This document shows, piece by piece, positions 15,538-24,990 of a stretch of DNA of 64,000 nucleotides; within the stretch, counting starts at the first letter, position 1; each line of letters starts with the position of its first letter. Under the pieces are notes generated by a model. It saw only the letters and a list, made by a program, of their open reading frames with translations, was not told where the DNA came from and ran no database searches. The translations under genes were made by a program, and so were the position numbers. Source of the stretch: Sulfopaludibacter sp963835555 (GTDB lineage Bacteria; Acidobacteriota; Terriglobia; Bryobacterales; Bryobacteraceae). The stretch is taken from the NCBI GenBank assembly GCA_963835555.1, contig CAWIGC010000035.1:62001-126000 (forward strand), read 5' to 3'.

Positions 15538-16240
15538 ATGCGTCTGCTTGGTGTGCTACGCCAGCGCTCGCGGCCATTGTTCCGCGGCGCTCAGGTGAAT
15601 GAGGAACTCGCCGGCGAGCTGGCCCTTCACCTGGAACAACTCATCTTCTCTGTTCATGCCCGCCGCGGCGAAATGGAGAGTGTCGGGCAGGAGAATTTTC
15701 GCGACTGGCAAGCCGCTAACCCGGTCTTTCAGGCATGGCCTTCACCGAGTTCTCCCCGGCCACCTTGACCGGCATGGGCGACACCGAGCGCATCACTGGC
15801 CGCTACTTGGCCGCTGGTTTACGCCCGAAGAGCAGAAACCCGGCGCAGCCCGCGTGGTGATGCTGAGCTATCGTTTTTGGAAACGGCGTTTGGGAGGCCG
15901 CCCGGATGTGGCCGGCACCACGTTGTACTACGGCGACCCGCCTTATCTCATTACCGGCGTGATGCCGCCAACCTTCCGTTTCAATGAAGGTGACGTAGCC
16001 GAATACTGGACCCCCATCGCTTACCGCAACTACGGCCACCAGAATCATCAGTACCAGGCCTACGCGCGGCTGAAGCCGGGCGTTACCATGCAGGCGGCGC
16101 AAGCGCAGATGAGCAAAATCGCCCACCGCATGGAAAAGCAGCTTCCGGATTGCGCCGGCTGGGGCGTTCGCGTTATGAGCATGCGGAGCGCACACCAAGC
16201 CGCCTCTATCGATCCCATGGATGCCATCCGCCAGGAATAG
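15538..16240 (+). pseudogene. Orphan MacB/FtsX-type ABC permease (ADOP family), decayed remnant
   Basis: Segments of an acidobacterial orphan permease occur in order but in several frames. There is an N-terminal helical leader (ELAGELALHLEQL), the soluble-domain start (ENFRDWQAANPVF, then MAFTEFSPATLTG in another frame), a GRWFTPEEQKPGAARVVML segment, a GVMPPTFRF segment and the C-terminal SIDPMDAIRQE end. All membrane segments between residue ~240 and the extreme C-terminus are gone, as are the first helix and parts of the soluble domain. Intact members are about 800 residues. Unlike the single-base breaks elsewhere in the window, this is real decay with large deletions. Confidence 0.75.
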
Positions 16241-16276
16241 GGCGTCGCCATCGTATCGAGCTTTGCGACGACTGAT

Positions 16277-16729
16277 CTATGCGGCGGTTGCCGACCAGTG
16301 GGAATGGACCACGCGCCAGCCCTCTTTTTTCCGCTGGTAGATCTGGGTGGAGTTCCAGCGGGTGGTGTCGCCTCCGACGTGTCTCACCAGGATATAGGTC
16401 AGCACCACGGTATCGCCGTTCCCCTGCACCTTCGGGCCGGCTATTTCGTAGCTGTCGAATAGCGACTTGCCCCGGTAGCTCTCCAACAGGGCCTTCACGG
16501 CGGGAAGCCCATCCAGCCGTTCTCCGGTGACCACGTGAAAGTACGTGATCTCCGGGTCCAGTAGCGCGAGGCACGGATCGGGATCGCCGGCCTGCCAGCC
16601 GTCCAATGCCTTCCGCTCCAGCGCCAGGATCTCGCGAGCCGCCGCTTCGTTCCCGGCGCCAGCCGCCCCCGCGCCGGAGAGCGCGGACACCGCCGCGCAC
16701 ACCAGAATCACTCTCGTTAGTTTGCCCAC
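16277..16729 (-). CDS. Secreted SnoaL/DUF4440-like protein
   Basis: A GTG start at 16729 gives a clean signal peptide (GKLTRVILVCAAVSALSG, cleaved near AAGAG). The mature part is about 125 residues with an NTF2-like fold, with ILALERKALDGWQAGDPDP, then ITYFHV, and a GWRVVHSHWS ending. An ATG at 16765 is in frame but would put twelve polar residues before the signal sequence. It lies just downstream of the receiver gene on the same strand and may be the last gene of the receptor-kinase operon. Function is not indicated; the fold suggests ligand binding. Confidence 0.75.
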   Translation of the reverse strand: MGKLTRVILVCAAVSALSGAGAAGAGNEAAAREILALERKALDGWQAGDPDPCLALLDPEITYFHVVTGERLDGLPAVKALLESYRGKSLFDSYEIAGPKVQGNGDTVVLTYILVRHVGGDTTRWNSTQIYQRKKEGWRVVHSHWSATAA

Positions 16730-16776
16730 GTCCACTAAGCTACAACTTTGGCCGGACCGCCGCATCCCGGCTCGGT

Positions 16777-17169
16777 CTACTCCGGCTCGTTTTCCCTGGC
16801 GAGTTGCGCTTTCAGGCCTTCCTCAATTCTCTCGATCAGGCGGCGCAGCACAATCGGTTTGGTCTCATACGCGCAGCAGCCGGCCAGTTTGGCCTCCGCC
16901 ACATCGTCGGGGTCGGCATGGGCTGTTAGCACGATAATCGGTATACGGAAAGTCTTGGGATCCGAACGCAGCGCCCGCATGGCCGCCCGGCCGTCCATCA
17001 CCGGCATGTCCAGGTCCAGCAGAATCAGGTCGGGGCGGTGCTGGCGCGCCGCCAGCAGCGCTTCGCGCCCATCCGCCGCCGACAACATTTCGAATCCCTG
17101 CCGTTCCAGCCTGCGCACCAGCATGTCGCGGCTGAATTCATCGTCTTCAGCCAGCAGCAGCTTACTCAT
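16777..17169 (-). CDS. Single-domain response regulator (receiver)
   Basis: A 130-residue CheY-like receiver with no output domain. The acidic pair is at residues 9-10, the phosphoacceptor is Asp52 (LILLDLDMP), the conserved Thr is in VLTAH and the Lys is Lys104 (YETKPI). It overlaps the upstream receiver-PAS-GGDEF-EAL gene by eight bases. It probably receives phosphate from the histidine kinase encoded two genes upstream and passes it to a protein partner, or competes for it. The partner cannot be read from the sequence. Confidence 0.92.
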   Translation of the reverse strand: MSKLLLAEDDEFSRDMLVRRLERQGFEMLSAADGREALLAARQHRPDLILLDLDMPVMDGRAAMRALRSDPKTFRIPIIVLTAHADPDDVAEAKLAGCCAYETKPIVLRRLIERIEEGLKAQLARENEPE

Positions 17170-19246
17170 ATGCCAGCACCCGCGGCTCGCCGCACGCTAC
17201 CGGCGCCGGCGCGCCCGGCAATTTCCACCCCCGCAGCAGTTCCCGCAGGCACGACAGTTCCACCGGATGGCTAAACCAGTAGCCTTGCCCGTAACGGCAG
17301 CCCATGCTGTGCAACAGGTCCGCCTGCTGCTGGCTCTCGATGCCCTCAGCCACGACGTCCAGATTCAGCGACCGCGCCAGGCCAATGATGGTACGAACCA
17401 TGGCCAGCCCTTCGGGAACTTCCATGCGGAGCACAAACGCGCGATCGATCTTGAGGGTGTCGAACGGAAACCGCTGCAGGTAGGCCAGGGAGGAATAACC
17501 GGCGCCAAAATCGTCCAGTTTGAGCCCAACGCCCATCGCGCGCAGCCGTTGCATGGACGCCAGGGCCGCGTCCGGGTCGTTCATCACGGCAGTTTCGGTG
17601 ACTTCGAGGCGCAGCGCCTCCGGCTCCAGCGAAGCCGCACTGAGGGCCTGCGCGACGTGCTCCACCAGATCGGGGCTGGAGAACTGCCGGCCGGAGACAT
17701 TGACGCTCACTTTGGCGCGGAAATGCCGGCGCAGCCCGGCCGTATCCCGGCAGGCCCGCTCCAGAACGAATTTTCCAATGGGAACGATCAATCCATTCCG
17801 CTCCGCCAAGGGGATAAAATCGTTGGGCATCACCAGGCCGGCATCCGGTCGCTGCCAGCGCACCAGCGCCTCGAAGCCCTCCAGCGACCCGTCTTCCAGA
17901 TCCACCTTGGGCTGGTAATGTACGACCAGTTCCTGGCGCTCCACGGCCCCACGCAACGCCGTTTCCAGGCGCAATTCCTCCAGGTCGTGCTGCCGCATGG
18001 CTTCGTGAAACACGGTGATGCCGCCCTTGCCCGCTTCCCGCGAATGGCGCAACGCGGCCTGGGCATCGCGCAAGAGCGTATTTCGCTCCCGGGTTACACC
18101 CGCCAGCGCGATTCCCACGCTGGTGGACAAAAAGCCCGCGCCGCCCTGCGGCGGCGCCGGTATGCTCAAGGACCGCTGCACATGAACCGCCAGTACGTGG
18201 ACCTGTTCCACGGATTCGGCCCGCCGGAACAAAACCGCAAACTCGGATTCGCCGGCGCGAGCCACTTCGGAAGGGGCGCTCCCGCCGGACACACGCAGAG
18301 CGTCCCTGAGCCGCCTGGCGACGGCTTGCAGCAATCCGCTGTTTTCTTCCGGCGACAGATTCTCGCGATAACGCTCGAATCCATCCGGCCGCAACAGCAG
18401 CAGGGCCGCCAGGCCGGGTTCGTCCGCGGTGTCTTCCAACTCCGATTCCAGCCACAGACGGTTGGGCAGCAGCGTCGTGTCATCCACGGTCTTGCGCGAG
18501 GTAATATCGGTCATGTTTCCGGCTAGCCGGATGGCCGTTCCGGCGGCATCGCGCGAGGCCCCGCCGCGGCACTCCACCCAGCGATACCGGCCGTCCTTGT
18601 GGCGCACCCGGAGTTCGCAGTCCAGGCTCGCGGTCCGCCCCCGGATATGCGCCTCCAGGTCCTTTCGCCAGCGCACCCGGTCCCGGGGATGAATCCGCCC
18701 GAACCATTCTTCGACGTCGCAGCCGATTTCTTGTTCGGCGTAGCCCAGGATATTTTTCCACCGCGCCGAGTAGGTTAAGTGGCGATTGACCAGATCCCAG
18801 TCCCAGAGCCCGTCGTCGGAGGCTCGCATAGCCAGGCGGTACAGTTCGCCGGCACGCTGTTGTTCCAGGCTAACCGACGCCAGCGCCAGGCGTGTTTCAA
18901 TTCTGGCCAGGGCCACGGCAAAGTCCACGGGTTTGGTGATGTAATCGTTGGCGCCCATTCGCATCGCCGGCACCAGTCCCTGGCTTTCCGGCAGCGCCGT
19001 GACCATAATTACCGGCAAAGCGGTGGCGGGGAATTTCGTCCGGATCCGCTGGAGCACATCGATGCCGCTGGAGCCCGGCATCATCACGTCCAGCAGTACC
19101 AGGTCCACGGGTTGGCTGTCCAGGATCTCCAGGGTTTCCGGCCCGCTCGCCGCAGTCATGACTTCGTACCCGTTCCGGAACAACATCCGGCTGAGCAGGT
19201 CCCGGTTCATTTCGTCGTCATCCACGATTAGCAGGCGTTTTGCCAT
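17162..19246 (-). CDS. Receiver-PAS-GGDEF-EAL protein, probable c-di-GMP phosphodiesterase
   Basis: Domains in order: receiver (residues 1-120, phosphoacceptor Asp53, Lys105); PAS with PAC (about 133-252); a GGDEF domain whose signature is degenerate (GESEF at 332-336, and DDTTLLPNR for the usual DxLTGLPNR); and an EAL domain (430-675). The EAL domain keeps EAL at 459-461, DDFGAG at 578-583 and VVAEGIE at 631-637. So diguanylate cyclase activity is unlikely while c-di-GMP hydrolysis should be intact. It overlaps the kinase gene by 29 bases and the lone receiver by eight. Phosphorylation by the neighbouring kinase probably controls c-di-GMP breakdown. Confidence 0.93.
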   Translation of the reverse strand: MAKRLLIVDDDEMNRDLLSRMLFRNGYEVMTAASGPETLEILDSQPVDLVLLDVMMPGSSGIDVLQRIRTKFPATALPVIMVTALPESQGLVPAMRMGANDYITKPVDFAVALARIETRLALASVSLEQQRAGELYRLAMRASDDGLWDWDLVNRHLTYSARWKNILGYAEQEIGCDVEEWFGRIHPRDRVRWRKDLEAHIRGRTASLDCELRVRHKDGRYRWVECRGGASRDAAGTAIRLAGNMTDITSRKTVDDTTLLPNRLWLESELEDTADEPGLAALLLLRPDGFERYRENLSPEENSGLLQAVARRLRDALRVSGGSAPSEVARAGESEFAVLFRRAESVEQVHVLAVHVQRSLSIPAPPQGGAGFLSTSVGIALAGVTRERNTLLRDAQAALRHSREAGKGGITVFHEAMRQHDLEELRLETALRGAVERQELVVHYQPKVDLEDGSLEGFEALVRWQRPDAGLVMPNDFIPLAERNGLIVPIGKFVLERACRDTAGLRRHFRAKVSVNVSGRQFSSPDLVEHVAQALSAASLEPEALRLEVTETAVMNDPDAALASMQRLRAMGVGLKLDDFGAGYSSLAYLQRFPFDTLKIDRAFVLRMEVPEGLAMVRTIIGLARSLNLDVVAEGIESQQQADLLHSMGCRYGQGYWFSHPVELSCLRELLRGWKLPGAPAPVACGEPRVLAYE

Positions 19247-20694
19247 AGGTATCGGGTTCTTTCTGCGACGCTCGCATCCGCGCCGGAATTCGCATCTGAA
19301 AATTCGAGCCTTTTCCCAACTCGCTCACCACCGAGATCTCTCCGCCCATCAGGCGGCAAAGCTTCCGGCTGATCGCCAGGCCCAGGCCCGTCCCGCCATA
19401 CTTGCGGGTGGTGGAAGAATCTCCCTGGGTAAAGGCCTCAAACAACCTGGTCTGCTGCTCCGGGCTGATGCCGATTCCGGTATCCCTCACACTGACGGCG
19501 ATCCAATCCTCGTTGTTCTTGCGTTCGCGCCGGAGTTCCACCCGGACGTCCCCGTTTTGGGTGAACTTGCAGGCGTTCGCCACCAGGTTCAGCAGGCTCT
19601 GGCGGAAGCGCATTTCGTCGGTGAGCACCTCTAGAGGCCCCCCGTCCATCTCGATCTCCACGCGATTGCGATTCCGTCGCGGCCAGCGGACCCACGCTAG
19701 CCACCACGTCCTGAACGGTTTGCCGGACATCGAAAGGCTCGGCATGCAGTCTCATGCGATCCGCCTCGGCCTTGGAAAAATCCAGGATCTGGTTCACCAT
19801 TTGCAGCAGATTCGCGCCCGAGCGTTCGATGCGCTCGAGGTCCCCGGTGAGCCCTTCGATGCCGCGCTCCGCGCAGGTGTCGCGCAACAACTGGCTGTAG
19901 CCGATGACGGCATTCAGGGGAGTGCGGAGTTCGTGGCTCATGGTGGCCAGGAAGCGGCCCTTGGCGGCATTGGCTTCCTCGGCCGCCTCTTTCGAAACCA
20001 GGGTCTCGCCGAGCCGTTCCAGCATGGCGTTAAACGCCATCGCCAGGCGGCCCACCTCGTCGCGGCGCACCACTTGGACGCGGCCTGTGAGATTGCCTTC
20101 GGCCACTCGCGCGGTGGAATCGATGAGCAACTGCAGAGGCTTCAACAGCGAGCGTAACTGGCAGGTTTGGACGGCTGCGGACACGAGCAGGAAAGCCGTG
20201 GCCATGGCGGCGATCAACCAGCCGATGCGGGCCTGGCTGGCGCGCTCGTTTTCGGTCGAAAAGCCAAGACGCAGGGTTCCCAGGCGAGCCTGTGAAGTAT
20301 CGCCGGATTCCCATCCGATGTCACCCTCCCGATGCGGCGACACCACCTGCCGGGTCACCTCGATTAGCCGGCCGGGCGGTGGAGCGCCGGGGCGCGAAAC
20401 CAACACCGGCCGGCCGCTGGATTCATCGCGGAATTCCACGAACTGCACCTGGTCGCTGGCGATGGCGTTACGCGCGATCCGCTCGAGTTCCTGGGCATCG
20501 CCCACCAGCATGGCGAACTGGCTCTGTGCCACCAGAAAATCTGCGAGCGCGCCGGCCCGCTGGAGCACCTGGCGTTGCAGGTCGTGGCTGTAGCTCCATA
20601 GAAAGAAGGCCGTCAGTCCGGCAATGCTCAGAGCACTTCTCGCCAGGCTGGCGGAGAGTACCCGGGTGAGCAGCGAAGGTTGGATCGACCGCAT
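19218..20694 (-). CDS. Membrane-bound sensor histidine kinase with HAMP, frame broken near 19674
   Basis: Two transmembrane helices (about 13-35 and 157-176) flank a periplasmic region of about 120 residues resembling a CHASE8-type sensor. HAMP follows (180-232), then HisKA with His254 in MSHELRTPLNAV and an HATPase domain (GTGLGLAISRKLC). One extra base near 19674 shifts the frame between the HisKA and ATPase domains; skipping it reads through AATNRNRVEIEMDG. The start shares a base with the stop of the binding-protein gene (TGATG), so the periplasmic protein and the kinase are made together and may work as one sensor. Its targets are likely the two receivers encoded just downstream. Confidence 0.88.
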
Positions 20695-21569
20695 CAGCGG
20701 AACACCTCCACGGGAAACGGCGTCGCGCCGAATTCGATTCCCAGAAGTCGCGCAACCCGTTCATTCACGGCGACGCGCACTTTGGCAGGACTGTCGCCCA
20801 CCCGCTCGTCGCCGCGCATGACGCGTAGCGCCAGTTCGGCAACCTGGCGTCCGGTTTCCCGGTAGTCGGGATAAATGCCGGCCGCGGCGCCGGCGCGCAC
20901 GAACGCCGGCGAAAACCCCACCACCGGCAGGCGACTCTCCAGGGCACTCAAAATCAGCGGCTTGATGGTCACCGGATTGTAAAGATCCGGATCGGGGAAG
21001 GTCAATAGAAGATCGACTTTTCCTTTCAGTGCGGCCATCGCCTTGAGCAAACGCGCCGGACCGTCGCACTCCACCACCACCAGGCTGAAACCCTCTTTGC
21101 GCGCGCGCGTTTCGGCGGCTTCGGAGGGATACTGTGCGCGCTGCGGGTTGCGAATGATGCCCACCCGGGTGCGGTGCGGAAACAGAGCCTTCAAGATAGC
21201 CAATTGCGTGGACAGCGCCACGTCCAGATCCACCCTGCCGGCCAGGTTGCCCCCGCCGGCAGGGCGCAGCACCATGGCCGCCAAAACCGGGACCGCCGGT
21301 CCGCGGCTTTGCACTTCGGCGAGCGCCCGGGCTCCCACCGCGATCGCCAGCCGGGTGTCGCGCGCGCCCAGGGCCCGGGCCAGGTCCGCAGCACCGCCCG
21401 GCGCCTGCACGTCAACCAGCAGGAAAACCGTGTCTCCCATTCCCGCCCGTACACCCTCCACCGCCTCCACATAGGCGCTCACTCCGGACTCGTACGCCAC
21501 CACGACGGCCGCTTGAGCCGGCTGGTGCACCGACGCTGCCAGCAGCACCCAAAACCCCGGCCAACTCAT
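20694..21569 (-). CDS. Periplasmic substrate-binding protein (ABC_sub_bind-like), no cognate transporter
   Basis: The 291-residue protein has a signal peptide (MSWPGFWVLLAASVHQPAQA) and the two-lobe fold of ABC-type substrate-binding proteins of the ABC_sub_bind/DUF family. Visible marks are HRTRVGIIRNPQ, a VDLLLTFPDPDLYNP hinge region and a late YPDYRETGRQVAELALR segment. The chosen ATG overlaps the stop of the TonB receptor gene (ATGA). No permease or ATPase gene is nearby. The gene is instead coupled to a membrane histidine kinase, so it probably works as a sensor subunit rather than in uptake. Confidence 0.85.
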   Translation of the reverse strand: MSWPGFWVLLAASVHQPAQAAVVVAYESGVSAYVEAVEGVRAGMGDTVFLLVDVQAPGGAADLARALGARDTRLAIAVGARALAEVQSRGPAVPVLAAMVLRPAGGGNLAGRVDLDVALSTQLAILKALFPHRTRVGIIRNPQRAQYPSEAAETRARKEGFSLVVVECDGPARLLKAMAALKGKVDLLLTFPDPDLYNPVTIKPLILSALESRLPVVGFSPAFVRAGAAAGIYPDYRETGRQVAELALRVMRGDERVGDSPAKVRVAVNERVARLLGIEFGATPFPVEVFR

Positions 21570-23473
21570 TCCAGCACCCGCCACACCAGCATCAGAAAGG
21601 CTGAGCGCCCATCCCCGCGCACCCGGTCCGCCGCCAGATAAATGGGGTCTTCATATCGGCGGTCGAACAGATTCCGCACGCCCGCCTGCACGTCGAATTG
21701 CGCGTTGAGCCGTACGGTGGCCGTGGCATCGGTGAGCAGCGTTCCCCCCAGCCGGTCTCCGGTCCAGGAGCGGCGCGCGGAGACAAACTGCCAGTTTCCC
21801 GCCAGGAGCAGGCGGTCCCGCCACAGCGGCACTCCCAGGCGTAGTTTGCCCACCTGCCGGGGAGAATTGGCCAGGGGCGCCGACAGCGAACCCGCCGCCT
21901 GCTGTACAGCGAGGCTGGCCGAGGCTTCCACTCGATCCCACAGCCTGCCGGACAATTCCGCTTCCCCGCCGGCGGTCCGGTAACCCGCCACGTTGCGATA
22001 TTGCTGCACTCCGTCATCCAGCGTGATGGCCTCAATTCCGTTATGGATGCGGTACTGGAAGGCATCCACGATCAAGGTCCAGACGGCGGTCAGCTTCCGT
22101 TCCATGGAAGCCTGATAGGTTTGCGCAATCTCCTGGCGCAGGGAAGGAGCGGCAGTATAACTCAGGCCACCATCGTTGTAGTACTGCTCAAACGCGCTAG
22201 GGTTTCGGAAAGGACGGCCGAATACCAGTTTGTAGACAGTGCGCGGCGAAGACTGCCATACCGCCGCCAGCCGCGGGGAAAGAAAGCGGCCATAATTGCG
22301 CGAATCGTCCAATCGCACCCCGCCATATAATTTCCACCGGGCCGATACGGCCCATTCCTGTTGCACAAACACCGCCGCGGTGCTGTCCGGATGATTGACG
22401 TAATTCTGCTGCGTTCCATCCACCAGGTTGAATTGGAGGGCGCGCACGTCCCAGGACCCGCCAATTCCCGCCGTGAGAGTCCCCACGCGCGCCACCGGCA
22501 CTGCGTACGTGAGTTGCGAATCCACCCAATCGCCGCGATTGAAATCGCGCACGTCACTGAGTCCGCCGTCCACGGGATAGTTGAAACGATCCTGGTAGCG
22601 GTAGCGGTCGTAGTAGATCTGCCATCGTAATTCACCGGGACCCATCCGGCGCTTGTAGGTGGCGCCCACCATGTCGCGGCTGTCGATGGTGTGCTGCGAA
22701 GGGTCGCCGGACAGGCTGGTGCCCAGCCCAATAGGCGGTTGCTTCTCCCGGGAGTTCCAGTAGGCCGTGAAACTCCAGTTGTGCCAGATCAGGTTGGCGA
22801 AGGTGTGATATCCGTGCTCTCCATCGGCAACCAGGGGACCGGTGCTGCGGAACGCCGATGCCGATACCAGCAGATTGGCGCCGCCGCCCAGGTAAACGGA
22901 CGAAGATACCGTCGCTTTGACCTCCCCGAACGAACCTGATTCCGCCGAGGTCATCAGCTTGGGACCATCCACCGGCGAGCGGGTCACCACGTTGATATTG
23001 GCCAGCATGCCGTTCGAACCATACAGCGCCGATGTGGGCCCATGGATGACCTCGATACGCTCCACCAGGTCCAGATCCAGTCCAAAATCCTGGCCGAAGA
23101 GATTGTTCGAGTTATAAATGTTGTCGGTGAGCGGGTGCCCGTTCAGCATCACCAGGAATCGGGTATTGAAATCCCCTGGAAGGGAGATTCCGCTTACCCC
23201 TACATAGTGATACGAGTGGTCGTACGTAACATAGAATCCGCGGACCGATGCGAGCGCTTCGGCCAGAGTGCGATAGCCATACCGGCGGATCTGCTCCGCG
23301 GTGATGACGGTGACCTGGGCCGGAGCCTCCGCCAGCGTTTGGGCATGTAGCGACGCGGCTTCGATGCGAGGCAGATCGCCGAACAGGACCTGTTCGTCCG
23401 CCGGTGGTTTCTCTCCGGATTGAGCCGCGGCGGCGCAGGCCGACACCAACAGCGCCAGGAAACGAATCGCCAC
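21566..23473 (-). CDS. TonB-dependent outer-membrane receptor
   Basis: A 635-residue protein with a signal peptide (residues 1-18), a plug domain (about 45-165, with QVTVITAEQIRRYGYRTLAE and the DLVERIEVIHGP segment) and a beta-barrel ending in LMLVWRVLE, typical of outer-membrane C-termini. The plug resembles BtuB/CirA-type receptors. It is the first gene of an operon that continues with a binding protein, a histidine kinase and c-di-GMP output. The ligand is unknown. I see no riboswitch in the 76 bases upstream, which argues weakly against cobalamin. Confidence 0.92.
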   Translation of the reverse strand: MAIRFLALLVSACAAAAQSGEKPPADEQVLFGDLPRIEAASLHAQTLAEAPAQVTVITAEQIRRYGYRTLAEALASVRGFYVTYDHSYHYVGVSGISLPGDFNTRFLVMLNGHPLTDNIYNSNNLFGQDFGLDLDLVERIEVIHGPTSALYGSNGMLANINVVTRSPVDGPKLMTSAESGSFGEVKATVSSSVYLGGGANLLVSASAFRSTGPLVADGEHGYHTFANLIWHNWSFTAYWNSREKQPPIGLGTSLSGDPSQHTIDSRDMVGATYKRRMGPGELRWQIYYDRYRYQDRFNYPVDGGLSDVRDFNRGDWVDSQLTYAVPVARVGTLTAGIGGSWDVRALQFNLVDGTQQNYVNHPDSTAAVFVQQEWAVSARWKLYGGVRLDDSRNYGRFLSPRLAAVWQSSPRTVYKLVFGRPFRNPSAFEQYYNDGGLSYTAAPSLRQEIAQTYQASMERKLTAVWTLIVDAFQYRIHNGIEAITLDDGVQQYRNVAGYRTAGGEAELSGRLWDRVEASASLAVQQAAGSLSAPLANSPRQVGKLRLGVPLWRDRLLLAGNWQFVSARRSWTGDRLGGTLLTDATATVRLNAQFDVQAGVRNLFDRRYEDPIYLAADRVRGDGRSAFLMLVWRVLE

Positions 23474-23549
23474 AGCAGTCTTATCGGCAGATGTGGCCCG
23501 AAAGTGAACAGTTCAGGATCGCTGCGATCCGCGGCCAATAATCCCCTTC

Positions 23550-24937
23550 TTACGACCGCAGCCGGTTGATCCCGTTGAACGCGGCCTGTTTGTAACATTC
23601 CGCCAGGGTCGGATAATTGAACACGGTATCCACAAAGTAATCCACCGTGCCTTTCAGAATCATCACTGCCTGGCCAATATGCAGCAGTTCCGAGGCGCCC
23701 TCGCCGATGATGTGCACGCCGAGGATTTCACGCGTTTCGCGGTGGAAAATCAGCTTCAGCCTTCCGGTGGTATCGCCGCGAATCTGGCCGCGCGCGGTCT
23801 CGCGATAGAACGCCACGCCTACTTCGTAAGGCACGTCTTCATCGGTCAGTTGTTCTTCCGTTTTGCCCGCAAAGGAAATTTCGGGAATCGTGTAAATGCC
23901 GTACGGATAAGTCGCCGGGATTGGACTGAATCTTCAGCCCGAACGCGTGTGCCGCGGCCAGCCGCCCCTGCTCCATCGAGACCGAAGCCAGGCTGGGAAA
24001 GCCGATCACGTCGCCCGCGGCATAAATATTCTGCACCTTGGTGCGATACTCGGCATCCACGGCGATGCGCCCGCGGTTGTCGGCCTCCAGGCCCGCGGCC
24101 GGCAGGTTCAACTCGTCCACATTCCCCTGGCGTCCTACCGCGTACAGCAGAGCGTCTCCCTGAATACGCTTGTTGCTTTTCAGGTTGGCCACCACGCCCC
24201 CTTCCGGGGTCTCCTCCACGCTCGGCCACTTCCTCGTTCAACCGCATGGTCACGCGATGGTCGCGCAAATGGTAGGACAGTGCCTCCACCATCTCGTTAT
24301 CGGCGAACTCCAGCAGGCGCGGACGCTTTTCCACCAGAATCACGCGCGAGCCCAGAATCGCGAACATGCAGGCATATTCCACGCCGATAACGCCGCCGCC
24401 TACGACGATCAGCGTCCGCGGTATGTCGGGAATACTCAAAATCTGATCGCTGTTAATAATGGTGCGTCCGTTCAGCGGCACGGCCGGGGAAACTGCCGGC
24501 TTGGTGCCGGTGGCGATCAGCACAACCGGCGCTTCCAGATCCGCCTGTCCCCGGCTGTTCTCGATCCGGACATGCGTCGAATCCAGGAAAGTCGCCCGCG
24601 CCAAAATCACGCTGACGCCGTTGCGCGCCAGTTGGGATTGCGTGACGTCCACTTCCGTCTTGATCACCTGGTTGACCCGAAAGTTCAAGTCAGCCATGGA
24701 GATCTTGTCCTTCACGTGGTAATTGACGCCGTAGATGCCCTGGTATTGGAATCCCGAGAGATGCATCACCGCTTCCCGCATGGTTTTGCTGGGAATCGTG
24801 CCGGTATTGATGCACACACCGCCCACGATATCGCGCTGCTCTACCACCACCACGCGCCGCCCGCATTTGGCGGCCTGGATAGCGGCGCGCTGGCCGGCGG
24901 GCCCGGACCCTATCACGATGAGATCGAATTTTTGCAT
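23550..24937 (-). CDS. sthA: Soluble pyridine nucleotide transhydrogenase, frame broken near 24222 and 23917
   Basis: A flavoprotein of the disulfide-reductase fold that moves hydride between NADPH and NAD. Visible are the FAD site GSGPAGQRAA, the GGVCINTGTIPSKT segment (a single cysteine where true disulfide reductases have CxxxxC, as in SthA), the NAD site VVGGGVIGVEYA, the AAGDVIGFPSLAS motif and a C-terminal dimerisation domain. Two extra bases split it into three frames: one in EEVA/SVEETPEGG near 24222 and one in QSNPA/TYPYGIYTIPE near 23917. Both require skipping one base. All domains are intact otherwise. Total length would be about 462 aa. Confidence 0.9.
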
Positions 24938-24990
24938 GTGCAGAGTTGGACGGCCGGCGGCGCTCCGGCCGTCTCTAGCCCCGTTGAGCC

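Noticed and set aside
23474..23549. A cobalamin riboswitch before the TonB receptor
   Set aside because: The gap of 76 bases is too short and no B12-box-like sequence is visible.
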